Source: JBCAXA01 sp038534295
GTDB lineage: Bacteria > Pseudomonadota > Gammaproteobacteria > Steroidobacterales > Woeseiaceae
Reading direction: 5' to 3'
DNA length: 64,000 nucleotides
NCBI GenBank assembly: GCA_038534295.1
Contig: JBCAXA010000001.1
Coordinates: forward strand, 1,902,082-1,966,081
Below, one piece after another: positions 17,852-26,885 of the stretch. Each line of letters begins with the position of its first letter. Position 1 is the first letter of the stretch. Below the pieces are notes generated by a model. It saw only the letters and a list, made by a program, of their open reading frames with translations, did not search any database and was not told the DNA's origin. A program made the translations under genes and the position numbers.

Positions 17852-18246
17852 GCGGCATACGTGAACTCGACAAGCTGCTGGCCAACATCGAGCCGACACT
17901 CGACGAAACGCGCTACGTGTTCGTAACGCGAGATCTACCGCTGGCTGCCGCCGAAGTCGCGTCGGCGTTCGCCGTTGTCCGGGAGGACGAGGCCACAACG
18001 TTGATTATTGATGCCGCCGTGGCGTCTACACCGTTACCGGACGAGTGTTTCGCGCGAGTCACCCTAAGTGTGCATTCGGCTCTCGCGGCGGTAGGGCTAA
18101 CCGCTGCGGTGGCCGACGTACTGGCCGCGCGTGCGATACCGGCCAATGTCGTTGCTGGTTATTACCACGATCACATCTTCGTCCCGTACAAGCAACGCTT
18201 CGATGCGCTCGATGCATTGCAGTCACTGGCTGTCACAAAAATGTAA
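17848..18246 (+). CDS. ACT-domain protein
   Basis: A 132-residue protein of the small stand-alone ACT type found near PhzF genes. It begins at a GTG overlapping the PhzF stop (GTGA). A split ACT fold is visible as RYVFVTRDLP followed by FARVTLSVHSALAAVGLTAAVADVLAARAIPANVVAGYYHDHIFVPY. ACT domains bind amino acids; a ligand-sensing role is inference. It is the last gene of the packed cluster; its stop codon lies within a terminator stem. Confidence 0.8.
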   Translation: MSGIRELDKLLANIEPTLDETRYVFVTRDLPLAAAEVASAFAVVREDEATTLIIDAAVASTPLPDECFARVTLSVHSALAAVGLTAAVADVLAARAIPANVVAGYYHDHIFVPYKQRFDALDALQSLAVTKM

Positions 18247-18261
18247 CGACAGTTACGTTTT
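18238..18261 (+). terminator. Terminator after the 13.4-18.2 kb gene cluster
   Basis: AAAATGTAAC and GTTACGTTTT pair as a 10-bp stem (one G-T pair) around a GACA loop, with flanking A and T runs. It overlaps the stop codon of the ACT gene. Confidence 0.55.
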
Positions 18262-18681
18262 GCGCAAACCAATGCGCGCCGCGAGGCTTTTGCCATCGGT
18301 TTCAGCGTAAATCGTTCGATTCAACAGAATCTCGGGTCGCTGACTTTTCGTTGCTATCCAAAACCGTATTTAGACTCGGTCTGAATCGCGGTAGCGAAAA
18401 ATAACGGCCGTTCCTAGAAGATATCGTTCAGTTGCCGTGCGTTTGTCGGCATAAAACGCACTGCACAAAACCCGAGCACCGTTGTGCCAATCGTTTGCAT
18501 TCATGCGCACAAAACACAAACCGCGTCACTGTTGCCGGGCTACGCTATTTACCGCCAATGCTTTGGATTATTATGCAAGTTGATCGCTCCGGCGGGAGCT
18601 GATCAGGGAATCGTCAACGCGCAAGTGAATGATGGTGTGGTTTGGTCCGGTCTAACCGGAACGTTACAGGTTACTTAGGAA
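18262..18681 (+). promoter_or_regulatory. Long leader region of the cold-shock gene
   Basis: These 420 bases contain no supportable gene. A weak promoter-like pair is visible: TTTACC at 18548-18553 and TATTAT at 18569-18574, with a short 15-base spacer. Just ahead of the start codon, TCCGGT-CTA-ACCGGA (18646-18660) forms a 6-bp hairpin. Cold-shock genes of the CspA type commonly have long structured leaders that control translation with temperature; applying that here is inference. Confidence 0.4.
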
Positions 18682-18891
18682 ATGTCAGAACACGTGGAAG
18701 GAACGGTTAAGTGGTTCAATGATGAGAAAGGCTACGGCTTCATTGAACATGCCGGCGGTAAAGACGTATTTGTTCATCACTCCGCGATCAACATGCAGGG
18801 TCGGCGCACACTGCAAGATGGCCAGAAGGTCAAGATGATCATTACTCAGGGTCAGAAAGGCCCGCAGGCGGAAGACGTCAGTCCGGTCTGA
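18682..18891 (+). CDS. Cold-shock protein (CspA family)
   Basis: A 69-residue single cold-shock domain. Both RNA-binding motifs are present: KGYGFIEH (RNP1) and DVFVHHSAI (RNP2), preceded by the usual GTVKWFNDEKG. Length is normal. It binds single-stranded RNA or DNA as a chaperone. Whether it is cold-induced cannot be read from sequence; the long structured leader is compatible with that. Confidence 0.93.
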   Translation: MSEHVEGTVKWFNDEKGYGFIEHAGGKDVFVHHSAINMQGRRTLQDGQKVKMIITQGQKGPQAEDVSPV

Positions 18892-18897
18892 TCCCCG

Positions 18898-18920
18898 TTG
18901 CGTTCCGCGCGGGAACGCGA
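18898..18920 (+). terminator. Possible hairpin after the cold-shock gene
   Basis: GCGTTCC (18900-18906) pairs with GGAACGC (18912-18918), and a T-A and a G-T pair extend the stem. No T run follows, so it may be a 3' stabilising hairpin, not a true terminator. Confidence 0.35.
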
Positions 18921-19138
18921 AACGGCCGCAGGATCGACGCATCGCCAAGTGCGTCAGCGCTCGGGTGGGACAGCGGTACTTGCCCGAGTACGAGGAATTC
19001 GGTTCAACGCCAGTTGGCCGGACGTGGACGCCCTGCGACCGATAAAAACACTGTTACCATTTTTCGAACAACGCCGTTCGGCTGCCGCAATGGCGCTGTG
19101 GTCAGTAGCGCGATGAATTCATCGCAGGGTTGGTTTAC

Positions 19139-19741
19139 GTGCTGAGAGTCTACGGCGATCGCCGTTCCGGAAACTGCTACAAGATCGGCTGGGTGCTGAA
19201 CGAGCTCGCCATGCCGAGCGAATGGGTCGATATCGACATCCTCGCCGGCGAGTCGCGAACGGCCGAGTTTCTGCGTCGCAACCCCAACGGTCGGATCCCC
19301 GTCATCGAACTCGACGGTGGCCGCACCTTGGCAGAGTCCAACGCAATATTGCTCTATCTAGCCGATGGCACTCCGCTCGTGCCGACTGACCGCTACCAGC
19401 GGGCGTGCGTTCACCAATGGCTGTTTTTCGAGCAGTACAGCCATGAGCCGTACATCGCAACCAGTCGGTTTATCGTCAAGTACCTCGGCAGTCCCGCTGA
19501 TCGGCAGACCGATCTCGAGTCCAAACGCGAACCCGGCTACGCTGCGCTCGGTGTCATGGAGTCGGCGCTAAACACCCGCGAGTTTCTAACCGGCGATCAC
19601 TTCACGGTCGCCGACATCGCACTGTACGCCTACACGCATGTCGCCGACGAGGGCGGCTTTTCATTGACCGAATTTCCCGCCATTCTCGCGTGGTTCGAAC
19701 GCATCAAGGCGCGACCCGGTTACGTCGCGATGGACTCATGA
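19139..19741 (+). CDS. Glutathione S-transferase family protein
   Basis: A 200-residue GST. I prefer GTG 19139, 9 bases after AGGG, giving MLRVYGDRRSGNCYKIGW; a TTG at 19130 is also possible. The N-terminal thioredoxin fold has RRSGNCYKIG as the active-site region and NGRIPVIELDGGRTLAESNAI as the glutathione-binding loop. The C-terminal helices contain FTVADIALYAYTH. It is distinct from the GST at 14917. It is 4 bases overlapped with the next gene (ATGA). Confidence 0.85.
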   Translation: MLRVYGDRRSGNCYKIGWVLNELAMPSEWVDIDILAGESRTAEFLRRNPNGRIPVIELDGGRTLAESNAILLYLADGTPLVPTDRYQRACVHQWLFFEQYSHEPYIATSRFIVKYLGSPADRQTDLESKREPGYAALGVMESALNTREFLTGDHFTVADIALYAYTHVADEGGFSLTEFPAILAWFERIKARPGYVAMDS

Positions 19742-20019
19742 GGAAGCGAATTGTTTTTGCCGCAATCAGCGTCTTGCTGATAACGGCCTGCAACGCCGAA
19801 GCAGAGAAGTACAGCTGTGAGTCGGGCCACACGCTATCGATTCGGTATGGCGATTCCAGTGCCACGATAACCGTCGACGATCGGACCATGACAATGCGGG
19901 AAGTTGGCGATGGGCGCTATCGCGACGATACTCGCGAACTCAAGATCGACGAGCAGGGGCCGCGCCTCGTAGAAGGCGACCAAGTGACAATTTGGGGCTG
20001 CGACGCAGCGACCGATTAA
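19738..20019 (+). CDS. Small MliC-like lipoprotein
   Basis: A 93-residue lipoprotein starting at the ATG that overlaps the GST stop. The signal VFAAISVLLITACNA has the lipobox ITAC. The mature protein has YSCESGHTLSIRYGDSSATI and a C-terminal VTIWGC, a pattern like the MliC/PliC lysozyme-inhibitor fold (YxC near the start, small beta barrel, closing Cys). An inhibitory role is inference. Its TAA is shared with the stop of the convergent gene, so there is no space between the two. Confidence 0.65.
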   Translation: MRKRIVFAAISVLLITACNAEAEKYSCESGHTLSIRYGDSSATITVDDRTMTMREVGDGRYRDDTRELKIDEQGPRLVEGDQVTIWGCDAATD

Positions 20020-21146
20020 GCCGTCGACGGCTGGCCGCTACTGGCCTGGTGGCGATGTTCGACTTCGCTGACGAGATCGTTCAGCGTATCCAGGCTGCCT
20101 TGCTCGGCGACGAAGACCGGCGGCTCCCGTCGTAAGCGGCCGAAATCGTTATCGGCGACCATCTGGCGTAAATGCGCCAAATTGTGTTCGATCCACTCGA
20201 GGTACGGATTGCGCCCACCGAATAAGGCTTCGACGTAGCGGTACGCCTTGCCGAAGACCTTATCTAAGCGAAAAAACGCCGACTCGACGACAAACCCAGG
20301 GGTTTTGCGCAGCAAGTCCTCCGCCGATGCATAGCGGACCTCGACCGCGCCGTCGTCGTCCGATACGGCAACACCGCCGACGACAAACTCGGCATAGAGG
20401 CGGTCGCGACACTTCTCCAAATAGCAACGGTCGGCCATTTGCGCCATGAGGTCGGCGGTGCCGAGCAAGTGGCCAAGGAAACTGTCCCGGGGATCGTCGA
20501 GCTCAATCTGATCGAGATCGATCTCGTAGCCGGTAAAGTGCACGATCTGCCGCGCTACGAGCACGTTCTCGCCAAGACCGATATGCGGCAGGTACTGAGC
20601 GAGAAACATTGCGCTGCGAGAGACGTGCCAGCGCGTAAATTCTGCACCGTTCGCAAAGTGGCGATCTCGCTCGATGTGACGAATGTAACCAGAATCGTGA
20701 AACAGCGACGTGATGATGCCGAGCTCAGCTCGCTCCGCACCGAGGCTGCGTGCCAGCTCGTTGCTCTGTTCATAGCCGGCGATCAGCCGCGCCATGGCCA
20801 ATGTCATGTCAAGCGTGTGCTGACGATCGTGATAGCTGGTGTCGCAGCCGAGAAAACCTGGATAGCGGCCGGTAAACAGTCGCTCGAAGTCGTAAAACGC
20901 AAGCCAAAGGCGATCAAAGGCGTAATCGGGGTATACGGCGGCAAACAGCGCCTTCACTTCGTCGCGGACCGTGGTGGTCTGGCTGACGTTAACAGAGTCC
21001 GTTACGTCGAAATCGTTGCGTCGGTCCTGCATCGGGCGTAAGCCTTGCGTCATTGTGCCCGGCCGACGGAGTTCGGCAACGCGCTGCTGAAACCGCGAAT
21101 GCTGCACGGCGTCCATCAGGCGATTGTTTCCGTATGCGCGAGCCAT
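20016..21146 (-). CDS. HD-domain (PDEase I-like) phosphohydrolase
   Basis: A 376-residue metal-dependent phosphohydrolase. The motifs resemble the catalytic domain of class I cyclic nucleotide phosphodiesterases: SYHDRQHTLDMTLAM, then SLFHDSGYI (the HD pair), and LLGTADLMAQMADRCY further on. The first ~60 residues look disordered, and several internal Met codons (residues 11, 32, 39) are possible starts, so the N-terminus is uncertain. Cyclic nucleotide hydrolysis is inference from motif spacing. It is convergent with the lipoprotein gene, the two stop codons overlapping in TTAA. Confidence 0.7.
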   Translation of the reverse strand: MARAYGNNRLMDAVQHSRFQQRVAELRRPGTMTQGLRPMQDRRNDFDVTDSVNVSQTTTVRDEVKALFAAVYPDYAFDRLWLAFYDFERLFTGRYPGFLGCDTSYHDRQHTLDMTLAMARLIAGYEQSNELARSLGAERAELGIITSLFHDSGYIRHIERDRHFANGAEFTRWHVSRSAMFLAQYLPHIGLGENVLVARQIVHFTGYEIDLDQIELDDPRDSFLGHLLGTADLMAQMADRCYLEKCRDRLYAEFVVGGVAVSDDDGAVEVRYASAEDLLRKTPGFVVESAFFRLDKVFGKAYRYVEALFGGRNPYLEWIEHNLAHLRQMVADNDFGRLRREPPVFVAEQGSLDTLNDLVSEVEHRHQASSGQPSTA

Positions 21147-21322
21147 CGTTGTTGGTGTTCTGTTGCCGGGAAAGGTTGGCCAGACACCTCCCGGTTAATG
21201 GGCAATCGTACACATTCCGCTATCGACCGCCGCGCACCATCGCTGACTTGTGACGAACGTCTCAATTTAGCCGCCGGTTGCGGCGTTGTGTTGCCTTCCG
21301 CGCGGTTTATGGTCAAAACGAA

Positions 21323-23365
21323 CTACCCGATACCGCTGATGCTGAGCAGCGCTTCCGGTTGCGGTTCGCGGCCGCGAAACTCAACGAATGCGGCCATGAT
21401 GTCGCGACTGCCGCCGATCTCCAGAATGGACTCACGGAACCGCTGGGCCATGCTCGGATCGATGCCGGCGTCGGTCTCCAAGGCCAGATAGGCATCGGCG
21501 GCCAACACTTCGGCCCATTTGTAGCTGTAGTAGCCGGCCGCGTAGCCGCCCGCGAATATGTGACCAAAGCTATTGGCGAAACGATTCCAGCTTGGCGGTT
21601 CGATCAAGCCGACTTTGCCGCGCACCTCGCCGAGAATCGTTTCGAGCTGATCGGAGCGCGCCGGGTCGAATTCCTGGTGGAGGCGGAAATCGAACAGCGC
21701 GAATTCCAGCTGGCGGAGCATTGCGAGTCCCGCGTTGAATTGTCGAGATGCCAGCAGTCGCTCAATCGTTGCGGCGTCGATTGATTCGTCACTGTCCGTG
21801 TGGCGGCTGATCATGCCGAGGACGCGGGCGTCCCACGCGAAATTCTCCATGAACTGGCTCGGCAGTTCGACTGCGTCCCAGGGCACCCCGTTGATACCGG
21901 CGATGCTCGGATAGGGGATTCGGGTCAGCACGTGGTGCAACATGTGGCCGAACTCGTGGAACAGCGTGACCACTTCGTCGTGAGTCAGCGTGCTCGGCTG
22001 ACTGGCGGATGGCGCCGAGAAATTGCAGACGAGATAACCGACCGGCAGCGCGTGCTCTTCGCCCAAGGATTTGCGGATGACGCACTCGTCGATCCAAGCG
22101 CCGCTGCGTTTGCCGGGACGGGCATAGAGATCGGCGTAGAAGCTGCCCAGTTTTTCGCCGGAGGATTCGGCAACGTCATAGAACACGACTTCCGGGTCCC
22201 AAACGGCAACCCCGGTTCGCCGGTTTATCGTGAGCCCGTAAAGCTCGCCAACCAAAGCGAACATACCGTCCAGCACGGCATCGATCGGGAAATACTTGCG
22301 CAATTCCTGCTGCGAGATATCGAAGCGCCGCTGTTTGACTTTTTCGGCGTAGAAATTGACATCCCACGGCGCCAGTCGCCGACCGGCATATTCCTCCAGC
22401 CGGTTCAGTTCGGCTCGAGCGGGGGTAAGGCTGCGCTCAGCCAGATCGTTAAGAAACTGGAGCACATCGTTCGACGATTCGGCCATGCGGCCGTCCAGCG
22501 CGAACTCCGCGAAATTCTCGTAACCGACCAGCGTCGCGGCCTCGTGTCGCAGCCCCAGGATGGTCTGGATCAGGCCACGATTGTCGAAAGCAACGCCCGT
22601 TGGCCCTTGGTCTGACGCACGCGTGACCCAAGCCTCGTAAAAGGACTTTCGCAGCTGCTCGTTTTCGGCGTGCGTGCTGACCTGTTGGTAGGTCGGCATA
22701 TCGAGCTGCAGGCGATAGCCGTTTTGGTCGTGCTGCAGAGCTCGATCGTGCGCCTGATCAATCAACGACTGCGGCAGGCCCTCGAGCTTGGTTTCGTCAG
22801 CCGTGAAATAGTGCCAGGCGTCGGTGGCGTCCTGGACGTTTTGCGAAAACGTCGTCGACAGCTGCGCTAGCTCCGCCATTATGTCGCGAAAGCGTGCTTT
22901 TTGGTCGGCCGGCAAGGCCACCCCCGCTTTGCGGAATTCGCGTAAGCGCAAATCGAGCAGGCGGGCTTCGGCGCTGTCGCCATCGGCCATCGAGTCGCGC
23001 AGGCGCTGCACCGCTTGTTGCAGACCCTCGTGCTGTGCCATCTCCGTCGCGTAGTCGGCCAAAAGGCCTATCGCCTCGGCGTGCGCGTCCCGCCAGCGTC
23101 GTTCGCTGGACACCATCTGCAGATGCGAGACTGGCGACCAGTGGCGCTGCAGCGTGTGACCGAGCTCCTCCAGCGGTTCGATGAGGCTCGCGAAACTTAG
23201 GTTCGACTGCGTAACCAGTTCTGCTACCGTCGCACGATTTTGCGTCAGTAGCTCAGTGAGTCCGGAGACGACATCTTCCGCCTTGAGGCGATCGAAAGGC
23301 GGCAGCTCGCCACCGGCCAGAAAAGTGTTGCTCAAATCGTTCTCCGCGACATCGGGTCGTGTCAT
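21323..23365 (-). CDS. prlC: Oligopeptidase A (M3 zinc peptidase)
   Basis: A 680-residue M3 metallopeptidase, the same length as E. coli oligopeptidase A. I use the ATG at 23365 because it gives a normal N-terminus (MTRPDVAENDL, then ELPPFDRLKAEDV); the reading frame opens 15 codons earlier. The zinc site is TLFHEFGHMLHHVL (HEFGH). Segments such as GSFYADLYARPGKRSGAW and VGYLVCNFSAP are typical. It degrades short peptides, including cleaved signal peptides, in the cytosol. It is divergent from glutathione reductase. Confidence 0.92.
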   Translation of the reverse strand: MTRPDVAENDLSNTFLAGGELPPFDRLKAEDVVSGLTELLTQNRATVAELVTQSNLSFASLIEPLEELGHTLQRHWSPVSHLQMVSSERRWRDAHAEAIGLLADYATEMAQHEGLQQAVQRLRDSMADGDSAEARLLDLRLREFRKAGVALPADQKARFRDIMAELAQLSTTFSQNVQDATDAWHYFTADETKLEGLPQSLIDQAHDRALQHDQNGYRLQLDMPTYQQVSTHAENEQLRKSFYEAWVTRASDQGPTGVAFDNRGLIQTILGLRHEAATLVGYENFAEFALDGRMAESSNDVLQFLNDLAERSLTPARAELNRLEEYAGRRLAPWDVNFYAEKVKQRRFDISQQELRKYFPIDAVLDGMFALVGELYGLTINRRTGVAVWDPEVVFYDVAESSGEKLGSFYADLYARPGKRSGAWIDECVIRKSLGEEHALPVGYLVCNFSAPSASQPSTLTHDEVVTLFHEFGHMLHHVLTRIPYPSIAGINGVPWDAVELPSQFMENFAWDARVLGMISRHTDSDESIDAATIERLLASRQFNAGLAMLRQLEFALFDFRLHQEFDPARSDQLETILGEVRGKVGLIEPPSWNRFANSFGHIFAGGYAAGYYSYKWAEVLAADAYLALETDAGIDPSMAQRFRESILEIGGSRDIMAAFVEFRGREPQPEALLSISGIG

Positions 23366-23481
23366 TGCTTTTGTTGTTTTTGCGATCACGGTGTCGCAAT
23401 ACCGTGCCAAAAGTGTAGCAGGACCGAAAACTCGACGCCCGCGACTATAATGCCCGCGCCAGACCAGATACGGAGCCTAAG

Positions 23482-24828
23482 GTGACACAGGATTTCGACC
23501 TCATTGCAATTGGCGGCGGCAGCGGCGGCCTAGCCCACGCACAGCGGGCGGCCGAGTACGGCGCACGCGCCGCGGTCATTGAGAAAGGCCCACTGGGTGG
23601 CACCTGCGTCAATGTCGGTTGCGTGCCCAAAAAAGTGATGTGGTATGCGGCAACGGCGGCTGGTTCGCTGGAGCTCGCTAAGGATTTCGGTTTTGACGTG
23701 CGCGTCGGCGGTCACAACTGGCCGCGCTTGAAAAAAGCCCGCGACGCGTACATCGAGCGACTCAACACGATCTACGAGGGCAATCTGGACCGGCGCAAGG
23801 TCGAGTTGATTCGCGGCGAGGCGAGCTTCGTCGATCCGCACACCGTCGAGGTCAACGGCACGCGATATCGTGCCGAGCGCATTACGATCGCAACCGGTGG
23901 CTATCCGACCTGGCCCGACGTGCCTGGCGCTGAGCTCGGTATCGATTCGGACGGCTTCTTCGACCTCGATGAGCGGCCGCAGCGCGTCGCGCTCGTCGGC
24001 AGCGGCTATGTCGCGGTCGAACTCGGCGGCGTGCTGCACGCGCTAGGTTCCGAAACATCGCTGTTTGCCCGGCGCGACAGCATTGTGCGCAGCTTTGACG
24101 CAATGCTGCAAACCGAGCTTCTGACGTGCATGCAGAGTGCCGGCGTGCACATCCATACGGGCTTTGTCCCGGCCGCCCTCGAGCAGCGCAACGGCGGCTT
24201 GATGCTGGCGAGCGACGATGGTCGCAATGCCGGGCCGTTCGACTGCGTGATCTGGGCGGTTGGACGCGATCCGAACACCCCCGCGCTGAATCTTGCCGCG
24301 GCCGGCATCGATACCGATGCGGACGGTTTTATACCGGTCGACAAATACCAACAAACCAACGTCGAGCACATCTTTGCGATCGGTGACGTGACGGGCGCTG
24401 CGGCGCTGACGCCGGTGGCGATCGCAGCTGGCCGACGGCTGTCCGATCGTCTGTATGGCGGCATGGAAGGGCGGTACCTCGAATACCACACCATCCCGAC
24501 CGTCGTTTTCAGCCATCCGCCGATGGGTACGGTCGGCCTTACCGAGCAGGAAGCTCGGGCGCATTTCGGCGACGGCATCACGGTGTACCGTTCGCGGTTT
24601 AATCCGATGCTCTACGCGCTCAGCGAGCACAAAGAACCGTGCACGATGAAATTGATCACGGCCGGCAGCGAAGAACGTGTGGTCGGCTGTCACATCATTG
24701 GAGACGGTGCCGACGAGATGCTGCAGGGATTTGCGGTAGCCATCCGTATGGGGGCCACCAAACAGGACTTCGACGACACCGTCGCCATCCACCCGACAAG
24801 CTCGGAAGAGCTGGTAACGATGCGGTAG
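23482..24828 (+). CDS. gor: Glutathione-disulfide reductase
   Basis: A 448-residue flavoprotein disulfide reductase. A GTG start follows GGAG by 7 bases. The N-terminal FAD motif is GGGSGGLAHA (about 11-20) and the redox pair is in GGTCVNVGCVPKK (C42 and C47, the same positions as in E. coli Gor). The NADP domain has VALVGSGYVAVELGG followed by basic residues, consistent with NADPH. The C-terminal His-Glu pair is in AIHPTSSEELVTMR. It regenerates glutathione in the cytosol. Confidence 0.94.
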   Translation: MTQDFDLIAIGGGSGGLAHAQRAAEYGARAAVIEKGPLGGTCVNVGCVPKKVMWYAATAAGSLELAKDFGFDVRVGGHNWPRLKKARDAYIERLNTIYEGNLDRRKVELIRGEASFVDPHTVEVNGTRYRAERITIATGGYPTWPDVPGAELGIDSDGFFDLDERPQRVALVGSGYVAVELGGVLHALGSETSLFARRDSIVRSFDAMLQTELLTCMQSAGVHIHTGFVPAALEQRNGGLMLASDDGRNAGPFDCVIWAVGRDPNTPALNLAAAGIDTDADGFIPVDKYQQTNVEHIFAIGDVTGAAALTPVAIAAGRRLSDRLYGGMEGRYLEYHTIPTVVFSHPPMGTVGLTEQEARAHFGDGITVYRSRFNPMLYALSEHKEPCTMKLITAGSEERVVGCHIIGDGADEMLQGFAVAIRMGATKQDFDDTVAIHPTSSEELVTMR

Positions 24829-24843
24829 CGAGCCGTCTAACTC

Positions 24844-25668
24844 TCAGCCATCGTAACGGCTGATGACGTCGGAGGTATCCGGCTGCACGCCGCGCCAGAC
24901 GTAAAACGACTCAGCAGCTTGCTCCACCAGCATGCCCCAGCCGGATGCCGTCTCGGCCGCGCCAATACGCCGTGCCCAGTCGAGAAACGGCTTGCTGCTG
25001 CGGCCGTACGCAAGATCGTAGCAGCGCGTTTTCGAGGCAATGATGCTCGCCGGGAAAACAGGTCGTTCACCGCTGAGCCCGGCGGCCGTCGCGTTCACGA
25101 CGACGTCGAATGACGCGTGCGAACCCAAGTCGTCGAAGCGTTCCGAGGCAACGTCGCCGAACGAGCCAAAATGCGCAGCAAGCGCGATGGCTTTGTCGAG
25201 TGAGCGGTTGGCGATCACAATTTCGGCAACGCCTTGTTCGAGCAAGGGCCGCACGATGCCGCGCGTTGCGCCGCCAGCACCGAGAATCAATACACGAGTA
25301 CCGTGCAGCGACCAACCCTTGTTGGCGATTATGTCGCGGACGAGTCCGATACCGTCGGTATTGGTGCCGACGATGCGATCGTCTTCCAACGACAGCGTGT
25401 TGACGGCGCCCGCGGTTGCTGCATGTTCCGACATCTCGTCGACGAGACGAACGACTTCCCCCTTGTGCGGCACTGTGATATTTAGGCCGCGACCGCCTTC
25501 ACGGCGAAATTTTGCGATGGTCGATTCGAGATCGTCCGGTTTCGTTTCGATCGCCTCGTAACGCATGTCCTGACCGGTTTGCTGGGCGAATACGGTGTGG
25601 ATGACCGGTGAGCGGCTATGGCCGATCGGGTAGCCCAACACGCCGTAGCGATCCGGTGTACTGCTCAT
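24844..25668 (-). CDS. aroE: Shikimate dehydrogenase
   Basis: A 274-residue enzyme of aromatic amino acid synthesis that reduces 3-dehydroshikimate with NADPH. The ATG at 25668 overlaps the hemB stop (ATGA) and has GGAG upstream. Substrate-binding Ser residues are in GHSRSPVIH (about 16-24), the catalytic Lys is in NITVPHKG (K69) and the catalytic Asp in NTDGIG (D105). The nucleotide motif GAGGATRG and the NRSLDK loop follow. Length is normal. It is the downstream partner of hemB and convergent with gor. Confidence 0.94.
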   Translation of the reverse strand: MSSTPDRYGVLGYPIGHSRSPVIHTVFAQQTGQDMRYEAIETKPDDLESTIAKFRREGGRGLNITVPHKGEVVRLVDEMSEHAATAGAVNTLSLEDDRIVGTNTDGIGLVRDIIANKGWSLHGTRVLILGAGGATRGIVRPLLEQGVAEIVIANRSLDKAIALAAHFGSFGDVASERFDDLGSHASFDVVVNATAAGLSGERPVFPASIIASKTRCYDLAYGRSSKPFLDWARRIGAAETASGWGMLVEQAAESFYVWRGVQPDTSDVISRYDG

Positions 25669-26690
25669 GCCGCGTCTCCCAACCACCGACAGGCGTCGAC
25701 GGCATAGTAAGTCAGAATAGCGGATGCGCCGGCGCGCTTGATCGCCAGCAATGCTTCCATCACCGTGGCACGCTCATCGAGCCAACCGGCGGCAGCGGCC
25801 GCTTTCAGCATCGAGTATTCGCCCGACACCTGATAAGCAAAGGTCGGTACGCCGAATTGCCGCTGGACCCTGTCGATGATGTCGAGATACGGCATTGCCG
25901 GTTTGATCATGACCATGTCGGCGCCCTCGGCAATGTCCAGCCCAACTTCTTGCAGGGCTTCGTCGCTGTTGCCGGGGTCCATTTGGTACGTGCGTTTATC
26001 GGCGGCGCCGAGGTTTGCCGCCGATCCCACCGCATCGCGAAACGGCCCGTAAAACGCCGATGCGTATTTGGCGGCGTACGCGAGAATCATCGTATTGATA
26101 TGCCCAGCGCCTTCGAGCGCCGTGCGAATCGCGCCAATGCGGCCATCCATCATGTCCGACGGTGCGACGACGTCGACCCCGGAGCCGGCTTGCGCCAGCG
26201 CCTGGCGCACCAGCATCGCGGTCGTTTCGTCGTTCAGAATGTAGCCCGATGCATCGAGGATGCCGTCCTGGCCGTGGCTGGTGTAGGGATCCAGCGCAAC
26301 GTCGGTGATTACGCCCAGGTCCGGCAGGCGATTTTTGATGGCCTGTACGGCTCGCGGCACCAGACCGTCTGGGTCGGCCGCCGCGGCGCCATCGGGAGTT
26401 TTCAGCGCGTCATCAATCACGGGGAATAAAGCGACTGCCCGGACACCGAGGCCGCAAGCCTCGTCTAGGAAATCTAGCAGCCGGTCGATGCTGCGCCGCA
26501 CCGTACCCGGCATCGATGCCACCGCTTCTTCGCGGTCGGTGCCGTCCAGCACGAAAACCGGCAGGATGAAATCGGCGGGCGACAACGTGGATTCACGGAC
26601 GAGATCGCGGATCCAGCCGTGGCGGCGGGTGCGGCGAAGCCGCCTGCCAGGAAACTTACCGGGAAAGCCAGGGTCTTCAGCGTGGGTCAC
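25665..26690 (-). CDS. hemB: Delta-aminolevulinic acid dehydratase
   Basis: A 341-residue porphobilinogen synthase, the second common step of heme synthesis. The catalytic lysines are in YAAKYASAFYGPF and MVMIKPAMPY. The metal segment reads ALDPYTSHGQDGI without the zinc-type cysteines, so it belongs to the magnesium/potassium class. The start is a GTG; the basic RRLRRTRRHGWIRDLVRE region is typical of the N-terminus. It is translationally coupled to aroE. hemF lies about 10 kb away on the same strand. Confidence 0.94.
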   Translation of the reverse strand: MTHAEDPGFPGKFPGRRLRRTRRHGWIRDLVRESTLSPADFILPVFVLDGTDREEAVASMPGTVRRSIDRLLDFLDEACGLGVRAVALFPVIDDALKTPDGAAAADPDGLVPRAVQAIKNRLPDLGVITDVALDPYTSHGQDGILDASGYILNDETTAMLVRQALAQAGSGVDVVAPSDMMDGRIGAIRTALEGAGHINTMILAYAAKYASAFYGPFRDAVGSAANLGAADKRTYQMDPGNSDEALQEVGLDIAEGADMVMIKPAMPYLDIIDRVQRQFGVPTFAYQVSGEYSMLKAAAAAGWLDERATVMEALLAIKRAGASAILTYYAVDACRWLGDAA

Positions 26691-26851
26691 GGAAAAGGCG
26701 GGTCCTACGAACGACGGCCGGAGGATTATCGCCCGGTTACGGAAGCAAAAAAAGCGGCCGTGCCCGACGCGCTCCTTTGCCGTGAAGTTGTTGGTTTTTC
26801 AGCTGTTTCAGGTAGGGTATGCAGCCGCCGCGAAAGAAATTCGAGCGCCGG

Positions 26852-26878
26852 TGTAATGTTTTTCCGACTGTGACGGTC
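26852..26878 (+). promoter_or_regulatory. Possible ECF-type promoter of the sigma gene
   Basis: TGTAAT, 16 bases, then CGGTC lies just ahead of the sigma factor start and resembles a generic ECF promoter. I could not find an obvious second copy ahead of the peptide gene at 28569, so autoregulation is only a suggestion. Confidence 0.2.
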
Positions 26879-26885
26879 CCTGACT

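Noticed and set aside
26619..26873. An 84-codon frame on the plus strand between hemB and the sigma gene
   Set aside because: It begins antisense to hemB, has no clear ribosome binding site and no similarity that I recognise; the sigma promoter probably lies here.
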